Shown one piece after another: positions 1 through 7,268 of a stretch of 15,489 bases of DNA. The notes under the pieces were generated by a model. The model was not told where the DNA came from and did no database searches. It worked only from the letters and a program-made list of their open reading frames with translations. Made by a program: the position numbers and the translations under genes. This stretch comes from CBFGRV01 sp965651265 (lineage in GTDB: Bacteria; Bacteroidota; Rhodothermia; Rhodothermales; VXPQ01), in NCBI GenBank assembly GCA_965651265.1, contig CBFGRV010000065.1, forward strand, positions 1 to 15,489, read 5' to 3'. The stretch's first letter is position 1. Each line of letters starts with the position of its first letter.

Positions 1-30
1 GCGCGACCCCGCAGGGTCCGGGTGCCAACC

Positions 31-207
31 ATGACGAATTCGAGGGATCGGGAAGGCTGGCAGGTCGCGTCCGGCCCCGTCTTCATTGTAGCCACGCTTG
101 GGTGCCTTGCGATTAGCGTATGGGCAGCCTTGCTTATAAGAGAAGACCGTTCGGTACGAGGGAGCGGCGAGACTGACTCATGGAGATCGAGAAGAGTGAA
201 CGAGTGA
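31..207 (+). CDS. possible small single-pass membrane protein, unrecognised
   Basis: A 58-codon ORF from ATG 31 (a GTG lies at 22 in the same frame). It has a hydrophilic N-terminus, a hydrophobic stretch of about 20 residues (roughly FIVATLGCLAISVWAALLI) and a charged Arg-rich tail, so if made it would be a single-span membrane peptide. The 21 bases before the GTG are too few to judge an RBS or promoter. Its stop lies inside the long open frame that leads into the TIR-STING gene, so it could be a small upstream partner of that gene. I do not recognise a family, and chance hydrophobic ORFs of this size are common. Confidence 0.25.
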   Translation: MTNSRDREGWQVASGPVFIVATLGCLAISVWAALLIREDRSVRGSGETDSWRSRRVNE

Positions 208-404
208 CTTCTCGCCGAGCCTCAGTGATCCTTCCGGTGAAAACTGGAATTGCGAGAACGCATTCTTGCTTTGCTGAGCCCCTGCCGAACTGGGCTGTTC
301 AATGGATGCTGGGCGTTACTAGATTAGGGTTTGTGGGCATTGCACTCGTCCCGCGATCCGATGGGTGCGTTGACTCAATCCTACATCGTAGACTGCCGCT
401 CCGG
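208..404. other. leader region of the TIR-STING gene, probably non-coding
   Basis: The TIR-STING frame stays open back to an ATG at 180, but the 75 residues it would add match no domain I recognise and are less codon-biased than the sequence after 405. The stretch is locally richer in A and T than its surroundings, as expected of a promoter/leader. I find no convincing -35/-10 pair or Shine-Dalgarno sequence. Confidence 0.4.
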
Positions 405-1403
405 ATGGAATCCGAAAGCCTCATCACACCCGCCTCGCAGCGCCCTTCGGCGTTCGTGGCTTCATCCACCCAGGGGCGCGCCTACGCCCTGGCCGTGCAG
501 GAGCACCTCGCGCCCCACGCGGATGTGGATGTCTGGAGCGATGACGACATCTTCCGCCTCAACCGCGCCTACCTCGACACCCTGCTCGACAGCGCCGGCT
601 TCTACGATTACGGCATCGCCGTGATGACGCCTGACGACGAGATCAAGGTGCGCGGCGAGGCCGGACACGCCGCCCGCGACAACGTCATCTTCGAATACGG
701 GCTCTTCCTGGGCCGCCTCGGCCCGCACCGCGCGTTCATGCTGAAGGAAACGTCCGTGCGCACGTTCAGCGATTTCGCGGGCATCGAGGTGGCCGGATTC
801 GAGCTGGGTCCGAATCCCCTGGAGGCGACGCGCGACGGGTGCCGCCGCATCCTCCGCGCCATGGAGGCAAACGAGCGGAACTACGACGTCGGCTTCCTTC
901 CGTCGACGGCCCTTGCGGTCGGATACTACCACAACTTCCTGAAGCGCCTCATCGACGCCTTCCTGGATGAGAAAGATCTCTGGGTCGCGGACCGGCAGCA
1001 TCCCGACGGCAAGCACGTGATCGAATACGCCGATCGGAGCATCGAGATCACCGTCCTCATCCCGCAGTCGCTCGATGACCTCGAAGAGGCCATCCTCAAG
1101 TCACGCACGCGGCGCCTCACGAAGGTGCGCCTGGAGACGACGTTCCGCTCCTATCCATTCTATGTGGATGGCGACCTCGACGGCGATCCGCTGAGGCTGT
1201 TCGACATCCCGACGACGCTCAGCGCGTCGAAGCATGCCATCGAGGCGGCCTTCAGCCCGAGGTTCTTGAGCGACAAGCGCAACCTGGTGCGCATCGAGCG
1301 GCGCGAAATCTCGAACTTCGAAAAGACGCTGCGGCTGGTGCTTCCTCCGAACGAACGCCTGATGTCGGTGAGCGTGGCGATCAGGCCGCTGGAGTCGCTG
1401 TAA
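405..1403 (+). CDS. TIR-STING fusion protein (Cap12-like CBASS effector)
   Basis: From ATG 405 the protein is 332 aa, about the size expected for bacterial TIR-STING. Residues ~12-135 form a TIR-like domain of the predicted nucleotide-binding type. It has a start strand with FVASS, a WSDDD segment, and the NVIFEYGLFLG motif whose E97 matches the catalytic Glu of TIR NADases. Residues ~165-325 resemble a prokaryotic STING domain. They begin with ALAVGYYHNFLKRL, comparable to the SYYIGYL start of animal STING. A lid-like FRSYPFYVDGD (247-257) and RLFDIPTTLSASKHAIE (264-280) follow, the latter aligning with the human TPLQTLFAMSQ region. In the characterised family, cyclic dinucleotide (usually c-di-GMP) binding drives filament formation and NAD+ cleavage, killing infected cells; this is inferred here. 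The frame is open from ATG 180, but the extra 75 residues fit no domain. No clear RBS settles the start. The 3' end overlaps the convergent RyR gene by 23 bp. No CD-NTase is visible. Confidence 0.85.
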   Translation: MESESLITPASQRPSAFVASSTQGRAYALAVQEHLAPHADVDVWSDDDIFRLNRAYLDTLLDSAGFYDYGIAVMTPDDEIKVRGEAGHAARDNVIFEYGLFLGRLGPHRAFMLKETSVRTFSDFAGIEVAGFELGPNPLEATRDGCRRILRAMEANERNYDVGFLPSTALAVGYYHNFLKRLIDAFLDEKDLWVADRQHPDGKHVIEYADRSIEITVLIPQSLDDLEEAILKSRTRRLTKVRLETTFRSYPFYVDGDLDGDPLRLFDIPTTLSASKHAIEAAFSPRFLSDKRNLVRIERREISNFEKTLRLVLPPNERLMSVSVAIRPLESL

Positions 1404-3828
1404 GGGCACCAACCAGCGAAGCGGTCGGATGTACCACAGCGACGAACCGTTCTCGGGTGCCCGGATCGCGCCCCGCGGCTACGATCCTGGCCAGTTGCTG
1501 GATGTCGTACAGCCGCTCGTCGGCGCCGAGCCTCTCGTACGGCACGAAGGTCGGGCGCTCACTGCGCCGGTTGCTCCGGGGGCCGAAGCGCCATCCGCGA
1601 GCCAGTCGCTCGCCCATCCAGCGGTTGTGTTCCATGGCTCCGGCGACGTCCGGATTACGGTCCGCCGCCCTTAGCTCGTCCACGAACCGCTCCACGGCGG
1701 CGCGCGAGTATTTCTGGATGACCCGCTCGAGGGCGTCCCACTGCTCATCATCGTCCCGCCGCTCGATGCGGCGGCGCCTCTCTTCCGGTGGAGGGATCCG
1801 GATGTCTCCCATCAACGAAATCCGCTCCCGCACTTCGGGGGCGGCGGCTTCGAGGCGCGAGAGCAGCTCGCCCGGGTCAAGGCGTGGTCGCCCGTCGGGA
1901 TGGAGGGCTGGCCGCACGAAGTCGCGATAGGCACGCTCGACGTCTGGACGAAAGAGCGCATCCAGGAGGGGCTGTCCCGGGGCCACCGACCCACCCGCAG
2001 GCACCTCATGAAACCGGATGCCGAGCGCGGCGAACTTGAGCTCGGCATGCAGGACGGCGTCGACGTTCGAGTCCTCGAAATCAGGATGACCATCCCTTTG
2101 CCGCGAGAGCACGCCATGGATGCCGCGAAGCGCGGACGCGTGATGCCGGATGCGTCCCCGCGTGATGGCATCGTAGGACGTGACGTCGGTCTGTCGGCCG
2201 AACACGCACAGCGGGTAGTGGCGATCGGCATCGGAGGACTCGCCGTCCCGGGTCGCATCCCGCTGCCCCACGAGGGCCGCCAGTCCGGCTTCGACAGGGA
2301 GATACACGTAGATGGGAACGACAAGGTCGGATGGTGTCGGGTTAGCGGCCCTGCCAATCCGTCCGTCTCCGTTGGTCGGATCGTCCGGCAGGCGTTGCAT
2401 CAGCAGGCGCTGCAGCCGGAGGGCGATCTCGAAGTTGCGGCGCTCCTCTTCGAAGCACACTACGATGGCTGCCGCAGGCCGCGGCGACTGGAGGCGGAGG
2501 CGCGACTCGATCACGTCGACCACCCGGTCGGACTCGAGCTCGGGCTCGAGGACGCGGAACTCGGCGTTGACGGCGTACTCGATGGCGTAGCGGCGGATCG
2601 CACCGAGGCCGTCGTCCGTGATCGGATCGGCCGTTCGATAGGCTTTTGCCGCCGGTCGCGCCGGGCGGGCGTCCCAGCCATCGCCGGCTTCCAGAAACGC
2701 CGGGTCGGCCAGATCCATCCCCGATGGGGCAAATGCCGGATGCCGGCACAGGAAGGCTTCCCACGTTTCCTCGCCATCGGCCGGATCGCCGAACACGGTC
2801 AGCCTCGGGCGCCGCTGATTGGCGAAATGGGCAAATCGTGCCGTGTGGAGCGCGACGGACTGGCCCGTCAACCCGAATCCGAGCACGAACAGGTGGAACA
2901 CCTCGTCGGCGGCCGGAACGACCCGTCCGCGTCTCGCAGGCGTCTGCTCCGCCGAGGAGCGCGATGACAGGAGGCCGAGCTCGAGGTCCAGGCAGAGATC
3001 CAGGAAGAGGTCGTGCGCCGCGAGCGTGCCGTTGCTGAATATCCGGAACTCCACGAGTTCGCTGCTCGGCAGAATCTGGCGGCTCCGGACGGCAGCCGAG
3101 AGTATGGGGTCGCCCACGTGGACGTAGATCTGGAGCGGCCCGCGTCGTCTGTTGCCACGGCGGCCGCTGTGCGCATCGTCCAGGAATCCACCCGCGATCT
3201 CGAGATTCCGCGCGTCGTCGCCCGTCACGATGAACACTTCGGATGCTCGCTTGACCGCGGCCTGCGCACGCACGACCGGGTCGGTCGCATCGCCGCCGAC
3301 TACAAGCACGCCGCTACGCCAGGCCTCCTGCGAGGCCAGACTCTCTTCGTCCAGGTCGATGGCCGAAACCGGCCGCGGCGCGCGAGATCCCTCCGCATCC
3401 ACCCGTCCCTCGCGGAGGGCACGCGCGAGCGGGCCTCCGATCCAGCCGAGACCCACGATCACCACGCCCTCGCGTCCACGCGCGAACTCCATCCACCAGA
3501 AATGGACGCGCCGAAGGCTGCTCCGAGCCGGACGCGAGACTTCGATGATGATGGCAAACGCCGTGCACGCGACGAACAGGACGGCGAAAAGGCGTGCGGC
3601 GCTGTAAAGGTAATACGGCCATCCCGTTAACGGCTCGAGGCCGGGGCGCTGGAGAAGCAGCATCCCGACGGAATCGAACACTACGGCCGTCCACTCTGCC
3701 GGCTCATGTTCGCCGGCGATTCCGAGCGCCGTAAACGACACCGTCAGGCAGCCTAGAACGAGCAGGGCCCAGCGTATGACGCGTCGCATCCGGCGATCGT
3801 GGTTTCTCACGCCGTCTGAAATGCTCAT
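1381..3828 (-). CDS. 2TM membrane protein with TrkA_N/RCK-like Rossmann domains and C-terminal RyR domain
   Basis: 815 aa. Two hydrophobic segments (about 17-38 and 76-96) flank a short loop, as in 2TM channel-like proteins. A Rossmann segment follows with GLGWIGG (126-132), an acidic IDLDEE after the second strand, GDATD (179-183) and a DDARN stretch, the pattern of TrkA_N/RCK NAD(H)-binding domains of K+ transport proteins. A second glycine loop, GFGLTG (317-322), starts a further Rossmann-like region. The C-terminus (~728-785, AMEHNRWMGERLARGWRFGP, then FVPYERL) is a clear RyR domain. The architecture has been discussed as a possible nucleotide sensor linked to membrane effectors, but its molecular function is not established. 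The gene converges on the TIR-STING gene with a 23-bp 3' overlap, and is divergent from the amidohydrolase/N-ATPase unit. ATG 3828 is the first in-frame start; it has no strong RBS, and M14 (3789) is an alternative. Confidence 0.8.
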   Translation of the reverse strand: MSISDGVRNHDRRMRRVIRWALLVLGCLTVSFTALGIAGEHEPAEWTAVVFDSVGMLLLQRPGLEPLTGWPYYLYSAARLFAVLFVACTAFAIIIEVSRPARSSLRRVHFWWMEFARGREGVVIVGLGWIGGPLARALREGRVDAEGSRAPRPVSAIDLDEESLASQEAWRSGVLVVGGDATDPVVRAQAAVKRASEVFIVTGDDARNLEIAGGFLDDAHSGRRGNRRRGPLQIYVHVGDPILSAAVRSRQILPSSELVEFRIFSNGTLAAHDLFLDLCLDLELGLLSSRSSAEQTPARRGRVVPAADEVFHLFVLGFGLTGQSVALHTARFAHFANQRRPRLTVFGDPADGEETWEAFLCRHPAFAPSGMDLADPAFLEAGDGWDARPARPAAKAYRTADPITDDGLGAIRRYAIEYAVNAEFRVLEPELESDRVVDVIESRLRLQSPRPAAAIVVCFEEERRNFEIALRLQRLLMQRLPDDPTNGDGRIGRAANPTPSDLVVPIYVYLPVEAGLAALVGQRDATRDGESSDADRHYPLCVFGRQTDVTSYDAITRGRIRHHASALRGIHGVLSRQRDGHPDFEDSNVDAVLHAELKFAALGIRFHEVPAGGSVAPGQPLLDALFRPDVERAYRDFVRPALHPDGRPRLDPGELLSRLEAAAPEVRERISLMGDIRIPPPEERRRRIERRDDDEQWDALERVIQKYSRAAVERFVDELRAADRNPDVAGAMEHNRWMGERLARGWRFGPRSNRRSERPTFVPYERLGADERLYDIQQLARIVAAGRDPGTRERFVAVVHPTASLVGALTATPAA

Positions 3829-4026
3829 GACGTCTGCCGAAGGTCAGGGTGATGGTGGGATGTCCGGTAAGTCGGGCTGCGAATTTACACAACCACCGCA
3901 TCAATCTTATCCAACGTCATTTGCCTGTCGTCAGACTTTTTCGTGTTATTGAAGCAGAGTTTTCCGCATGAGCGTGGGCCGGTGCGTGCCACGACGCCGA
4001 ATCCCCCTGGATGAAGGTCACAGAAG
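3829..4026. promoter_or_regulatory. divergent intergenic region with candidate promoter
   Basis: About 200 bp between the start of the minus-strand RyR gene and the start of the amidohydrolase gene, and the most AT-rich stretch of the left half. On the plus strand TTGCCT (3921-3926), a 17-bp spacer and TGTTAT (3944-3949) form a sigma70-like pair with 3/6 and 4/6 matches to consensus. It would start transcription of the amidohydrolase and probably the N-ATPase genes. The RyR gene must also start here or nearby, but I see no clear minus-strand promoter. No operator palindrome was found. Confidence 0.35.
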
Positions 4027-5403
4027 ATGATGTCAAGAAGCATCAAGCGCGACACGTCCACGATCAATGCTACGGCAACTGTGGTTTTCACATTGCTGTT
4101 ACTGCTGCTGGGTGGTTGTCACGCCAAGCATCCACCGATGATGGCTCTTCGCGATGTCAACGTCGTCGACGTCACGGATGGGACGGTTCGCGCCGATCAG
4201 ATCATCCTGATCGAAGGGAATCGCATCGTGGAGGTTGGCGCGGCCGAGGGATTCTCCATTCCCGATACTGCGACGGAGGTCGATGCTGCAGGCAGCTACG
4301 TCATCCCGGGGCTATGGGACATGCACACGCACCATTTCCGGTCATCGGACGGTCTGGAGGCCGAAATGACGCGGCATCTGAGCGATGGTGTGCTCGGCGT
4401 ACGCGACATGGGCATCCCCCTGGATTCGATCGCGCGGCTTCGAGAGGTCGCGACCTCGCCGTCAGGATCGGCTCCTCGGGTCTGGTTCACGGGCCCGTTG
4501 CTCGAGGAGACGGAGATCTACGCCGCGTACTCCGCTAGAATGGCCGTGTTGGATACGATGGCCGCACGGCAGGCGGTCGAGCAGCTCGCGGCAGCAGGGG
4601 TCACGGCGATCAAGGTGCACGATCTGCTCTCGCCTGAGATGCATGGGTTCATCGCGCGCGCCGCCAGTGACGCTGGGCTTCCCGTCGTCGGGCATGTTCC
4701 CGTGACGATGACGGTGGACCAGGTTATTGACGCCCGTCAGCGCAGCATCGAGCACCTCGGTCAACACAACGGCCTTTTTGCAGCCTGTTCGGCCGGTGCA
4801 CCGATCGATCCCCAGACGTCCGCTCGTCTGCTGACGGATCAGCGCTATTTTGCTTACTTCTTGAGCGAGGACTATCTGGCCCCGCTGCTGAGCTCGTTCG
4901 ATGCCGACCTCTGTGCGGATCTGGCGATGCGGCTCGCCGACGCGGAGGTGTGGCAGGTGCCGACCCTCGTGGTCTGGAAAGAATGGGCGGATGGAGCCCC
5001 CTGGATTCCTTCTGACATCGAGGTGTACCTGCGCGCGTCCCTCACGACGGCGATGCGCATCACCGCGATCCTCAACGGCGCCGGCGTGCCGATCATGGCC
5101 GGCACGGACAACGTAGACACGATCCATGACGAGTTGGCCTTGCTTGTCGAAGCGGGTCTGACACCCCTCGAGGCGCTCCAGACCGCGACAAGCAACCCTG
5201 CCCGGTTCGTCGGGCGGATCGACGACCTCGGAACCGTCGAGCCGGGTAAACTCGCCGATCTGGTTCTGCTAGATGGCAACCCGCTTGACGAGATCGCCAA
5301 TACGCGAACGATCCGCGGCGTCGTCGCGGACGGGCGGTATTACGGAAAGGCAGACCTTGATAGCCTTGGCGCGGAGCCCCACGCGACGTTAACGGAACCG
5401 TGA
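4027..5403 (+). CDS. metal-dependent amidohydrolase lipoprotein
   Basis: 458 aa. A basic N-terminus, a hydrophobic core and the lipobox LGGC (Cys31) predict export and lipid anchoring, so the enzyme acts outside the cytoplasmic membrane. The mature part has the classic two-part amidohydrolase fold: an N-terminal composite sandwich (ALRDVNVVDVTDGTV), HTH-type metal ligands H100 and H102 in GLWDMHTHH, K196 in AIKVHD (the likely carbamylated bridging Lys), H223 (VVGHVP), H243 (SIEHLG) and D361 (MAGTDN). It ends with the usual PGKLADLVLLDGNPL. All metal ligands are present. The substrate is unknown; relatives are annotated as imidazolonepropionase-like or Xaa-Pro dipeptidase-like. The start ATG 4027 (or 4030) has AAGG about 9 bp upstream. 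The stop is 10 bp before atpD, so co-transcription with the ATPase is likely although such a neighbour is not a usual ATPase subunit. Confidence 0.85.
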   Translation: MMSRSIKRDTSTINATATVVFTLLLLLLGGCHAKHPPMMALRDVNVVDVTDGTVRADQIILIEGNRIVEVGAAEGFSIPDTATEVDAAGSYVIPGLWDMHTHHFRSSDGLEAEMTRHLSDGVLGVRDMGIPLDSIARLREVATSPSGSAPRVWFTGPLLEETEIYAAYSARMAVLDTMAARQAVEQLAAAGVTAIKVHDLLSPEMHGFIARAASDAGLPVVGHVPVTMTVDQVIDARQRSIEHLGQHNGLFAACSAGAPIDPQTSARLLTDQRYFAYFLSEDYLAPLLSSFDADLCADLAMRLADAEVWQVPTLVVWKEWADGAPWIPSDIEVYLRASLTTAMRITAILNGAGVPIMAGTDNVDTIHDELALLVEAGLTPLEALQTATSNPARFVGRIDDLGTVEPGKLADLVLLDGNPLDEIANTRTIRGVVADGRYYGKADLDSLGAEPHATLTEP

Positions 5404-5413
5404 AGCAAACCAT

Positions 5414-6799
5414 ATGGACGCGCAGCGAGAGTCTAGTCAGGGCACCGTGGTCTCCGTACGCGGCAGCGTCGTGGATGCCCAGTTTCCCGAGCGCCTGCCC
5501 GAGTTCTACAGCGAGTTGCGAGCCGGTGACGACGGCGGCATCGTCGTCGAAGTGGTCAGCCATCTCGATCCTAAAACCGTCCGCGGCGTCGCGCTGAACC
5601 CCACGTCCGGACTCGCACGCGGCTCGGTCATCGTCGACATGCGTCGTCCCCTCCAGGTGCCGGTGGGCGAACGCATGCTCAGCCGCGTCGTCAACGTCTT
5701 CGGCCAGGCCATCGACGGCCGCGAAGCGTTCGAAGGCGGGGAGTGGCGCCCGCTGCACGCGCCGCCCGTGTCGCTTGCCGAGCAGGGCACGACCACCGAG
5801 ATCTTCCTGACGGGCATAAAGGTGATCGACCTACTCGCGCCTCTCGAACGCGGCGGCAAGGCGGGACTCTTCGGCGGGGCCGGCGTCGGGAAGACCGTCC
5901 TCATCACGGAGCTGATCCACAACGTGGCCGGCCGCCACCGTGGCGTCACCATCTTCTGCGGCATCGGCGAGCGCTCGCGCGAGGCCGAGGAGCTGGTCCG
6001 CGACGTCGAAATGGCCGGCGTGCTCGATAACACCGTCCTCGTGTTCGGCCAGATGAACGAGGTGCCCGGCGCCCGATTCCGCGTCGGCCACGCCGCGCTG
6101 ACGATGGCCGAGTACTTCCGTGACGACGCGCGGAAGGACGTCCTCCTCCTGATCGACAACGTCTTCCGGTTCATTCAAGCCGGCTCGGAGGTATCGGGTC
6201 TGCTCGGGCGCTTGCCCTCCCGCATGGGCTACCAGCCTACCCTGGGGACGGAGCTCGCCGAGCTCGAGGAGCGCATCTGCTCGACCCGGAACGCCGCCAT
6301 CACGTCGGTGCAGGCCGTCTATGTGCCGGCGGACGACTTCACGGATCCTGCCGTCACGCACACGTTTGGCCATCTCTCCGCACTCATCGTGCTATCCCGC
6401 GAGCGCGCCAGCCAGGGGTTCTATCCCGCCGTCGATCCCCTCCGCTCGGAATCGAAAATGCTCACGCCGCCCCTCGTCGGCGAGCGGCATTACAACGTGG
6501 CGCGCAAGGTCCGTGAGACGCTCGCCGGCTACGAGGAGCTGAAGGATGTCATCGCCATGCTCGGGCTCGAAGAGTTGTCGCGCGAGGATCAGCGGCGCGT
6601 CCACCGCGCGCGGCGACTGGAACGGTTCCTCACGCAGCCGTTCTTTACGACGGAGCAGTTCACCGGCCGCGAGGGACGGCTGGTCGACCTCGAGGAGACG
6701 CTCGAAGGCTGCGAGCGCATCCTGAACGACGAGTTCTCGGACTATCCCGAGACGGCGCTCTACATGATCGGAGGGGTCCACGAGGCGAGGAAGCCATGA
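5414..6799 (+). CDS. atpD: N-ATPase F1 subunit beta
   Basis: 461 aa, the normal length for F-type beta. It is the catalytic subunit that makes or hydrolyses ATP at the alpha/beta interface. Visible motifs are the Walker A GGAGVGKT (154-161), the catalytic-Glu loop GERSRE (185-190), a Walker B strand ending in LLLIDNVFRF, and GLLGRLPSRMGYQPTL just after it. The C-terminal helical domain runs to the end. It is the first gene of an atpDCQRBEFAG operon, the order typical of N-ATPases; in ordinary F-ATPases atpD lies after atpA and atpG. The start at ATG 5414 lies 10 bp after the amidohydrolase stop and lacks a good RBS, so translation may be coupled. The stop TGA overlaps the ATG of the next small ORF. 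Confidence 0.95.
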   Translation: MDAQRESSQGTVVSVRGSVVDAQFPERLPEFYSELRAGDDGGIVVEVVSHLDPKTVRGVALNPTSGLARGSVIVDMRRPLQVPVGERMLSRVVNVFGQAIDGREAFEGGEWRPLHAPPVSLAEQGTTTEIFLTGIKVIDLLAPLERGGKAGLFGGAGVGKTVLITELIHNVAGRHRGVTIFCGIGERSREAEELVRDVEMAGVLDNTVLVFGQMNEVPGARFRVGHAALTMAEYFRDDARKDVLLLIDNVFRFIQAGSEVSGLLGRLPSRMGYQPTLGTELAELEERICSTRNAAITSVQAVYVPADDFTDPAVTHTFGHLSALIVLSRERASQGFYPAVDPLRSESKMLTPPLVGERHYNVARKVRETLAGYEELKDVIAMLGLEELSREDQRRVHRARRLERFLTQPFFTTEQFTGREGRLVDLEETLEGCERILNDEFSDYPETALYMIGGVHEARKP

Positions 6800-6844
6800 G
6801 CGAGACGGGTGCGATACAGGCGAAGGAAGCCATGAGCGAGACGG
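6788..6844 (+). repeat. 36-bp-period direct repeat between atpD and atpC
   Basis: A 21-bp identical block occurs at 6788-6808 and again at 6824-6844. Each copy holds an RBS-like AGGA, an ATG and the same first codons. Similarity continues weakly on both sides (AGGCGA before it, CGAT after it), so this looks like a tandem duplication of the atpD 3' end plus the start of the following frame. The 36-bp period is 12 codons and keeps frame. Confidence 0.8.
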
Positions 6845-6873
6845 CTACGATCCACGAGGTGATGAAACGATGA
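6796..6873 (+). CDS. 25-codon ORF bridging atpD and atpC, formed by a tandem duplication
   Basis: The ORF starts with ATG at 6796, overlapping the atpD stop (ATGA, 6796-6799), and ends with TGA at 6871-6873, overlapping the atpC start (ATGA, 6870-6873). AGGA lies 4-7 bp before its start. An in-frame second ATG (6832), with AAGGA before it, begins the second copy of the repeat: both copies begin MSET. If translated it is a short polar peptide with no recognised domain. The exact fit between two coupled genes suggests that ribosomes pass through it on the way to atpC. It may instead be a duplication that simply preserved the reading frame. Confidence 0.45.
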   Translation: MSETGAIQAKEAMSETATIHEVMKR

Positions 6874-7268
6874 ACATGAAGGTGAAGGTCGTCCTTCCGT
6901 CCGGCGTGCTCCTCGAGCAGGAGGCCGCGAAGGTCGTGGCCGAGGCGCAGAACGGCTCATTCTGCCTCCTGCCGCGGCACGTCGATTTCGTGGCGGCGCT
7001 CGTCCCCGGCATCCTCGCGCTCACGTCGGAGGACGACGAAGAGACGTTCCTCGCCGTCGACGAAGGCCTCCTCGTGAAGCACGGCCGGGAGGTGCTGGTC
7101 TCTACCTGGAATGCCGTGCAAGGGGAGCTCGGCGAGCTGCGCCAGGCCGTACGCGAGCAGATTCGCGAGCTGGATGAGGAAGAGCAGAAGGCCCGAGCGG
7201 CCCTGGATCGCCTGGAGGCCAGTCTGGTCCGGCAGATCGTCGAATGGGACAAGCGGATCCATGCCTGA
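6870..7268 (+). CDS. atpC: N-ATPase F1 subunit epsilon
   Basis: 132 aa, the usual epsilon length. It is part of the central stalk and can regulate ATPase activity. The N-terminal ~85 residues form the beta-sandwich (KVKVVLPSGVLL, then the GSFCLLPRHVDFVAAL block equivalent to GxxGILPxHxP), and residues ~90-132 form a charged two-helix region. The start ATG 6870 has GAGG 10 bp upstream and overlaps the stop of the preceding 25-codon ORF. A second ATG two codons on (6876) is an alternative start. The stop overlaps the start of atpQ by 8 bp. Confidence 0.9.
   Translation: MNMKVKVVLPSGVLLEQEAAKVVAEAQNGSFCLLPRHVDFVAALVPGILALTSEDDEETFLAVDEGLLVKHGREVLVSTWNAVQGELGELRQAVREQIRELDEEEQKARAALDRLEASLVRQIVEWDKRIHA

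Noticed and set aside
107..140. TTGCGA and TATAAG as a promoter upstream of the TIR-STING frame
   Set aside because: Spacing is about 22 bp, too long for a sigma70-type promoter, and no alternative -35 fits.
1900..2967. Long plus-strand open frame opposite the RyR gene (355 codons)
   Set aside because: Antisense to a gene with clear domains; low-complexity Arg/Gly/Glu-rich translation and no domain. A GC-driven shadow.
5093..5758. Minus-strand open frame across the amidohydrolase/atpD junction (221 codons)
   Set aside because: Lies opposite two well-supported genes and shows no motifs or RBS; shadow frame.
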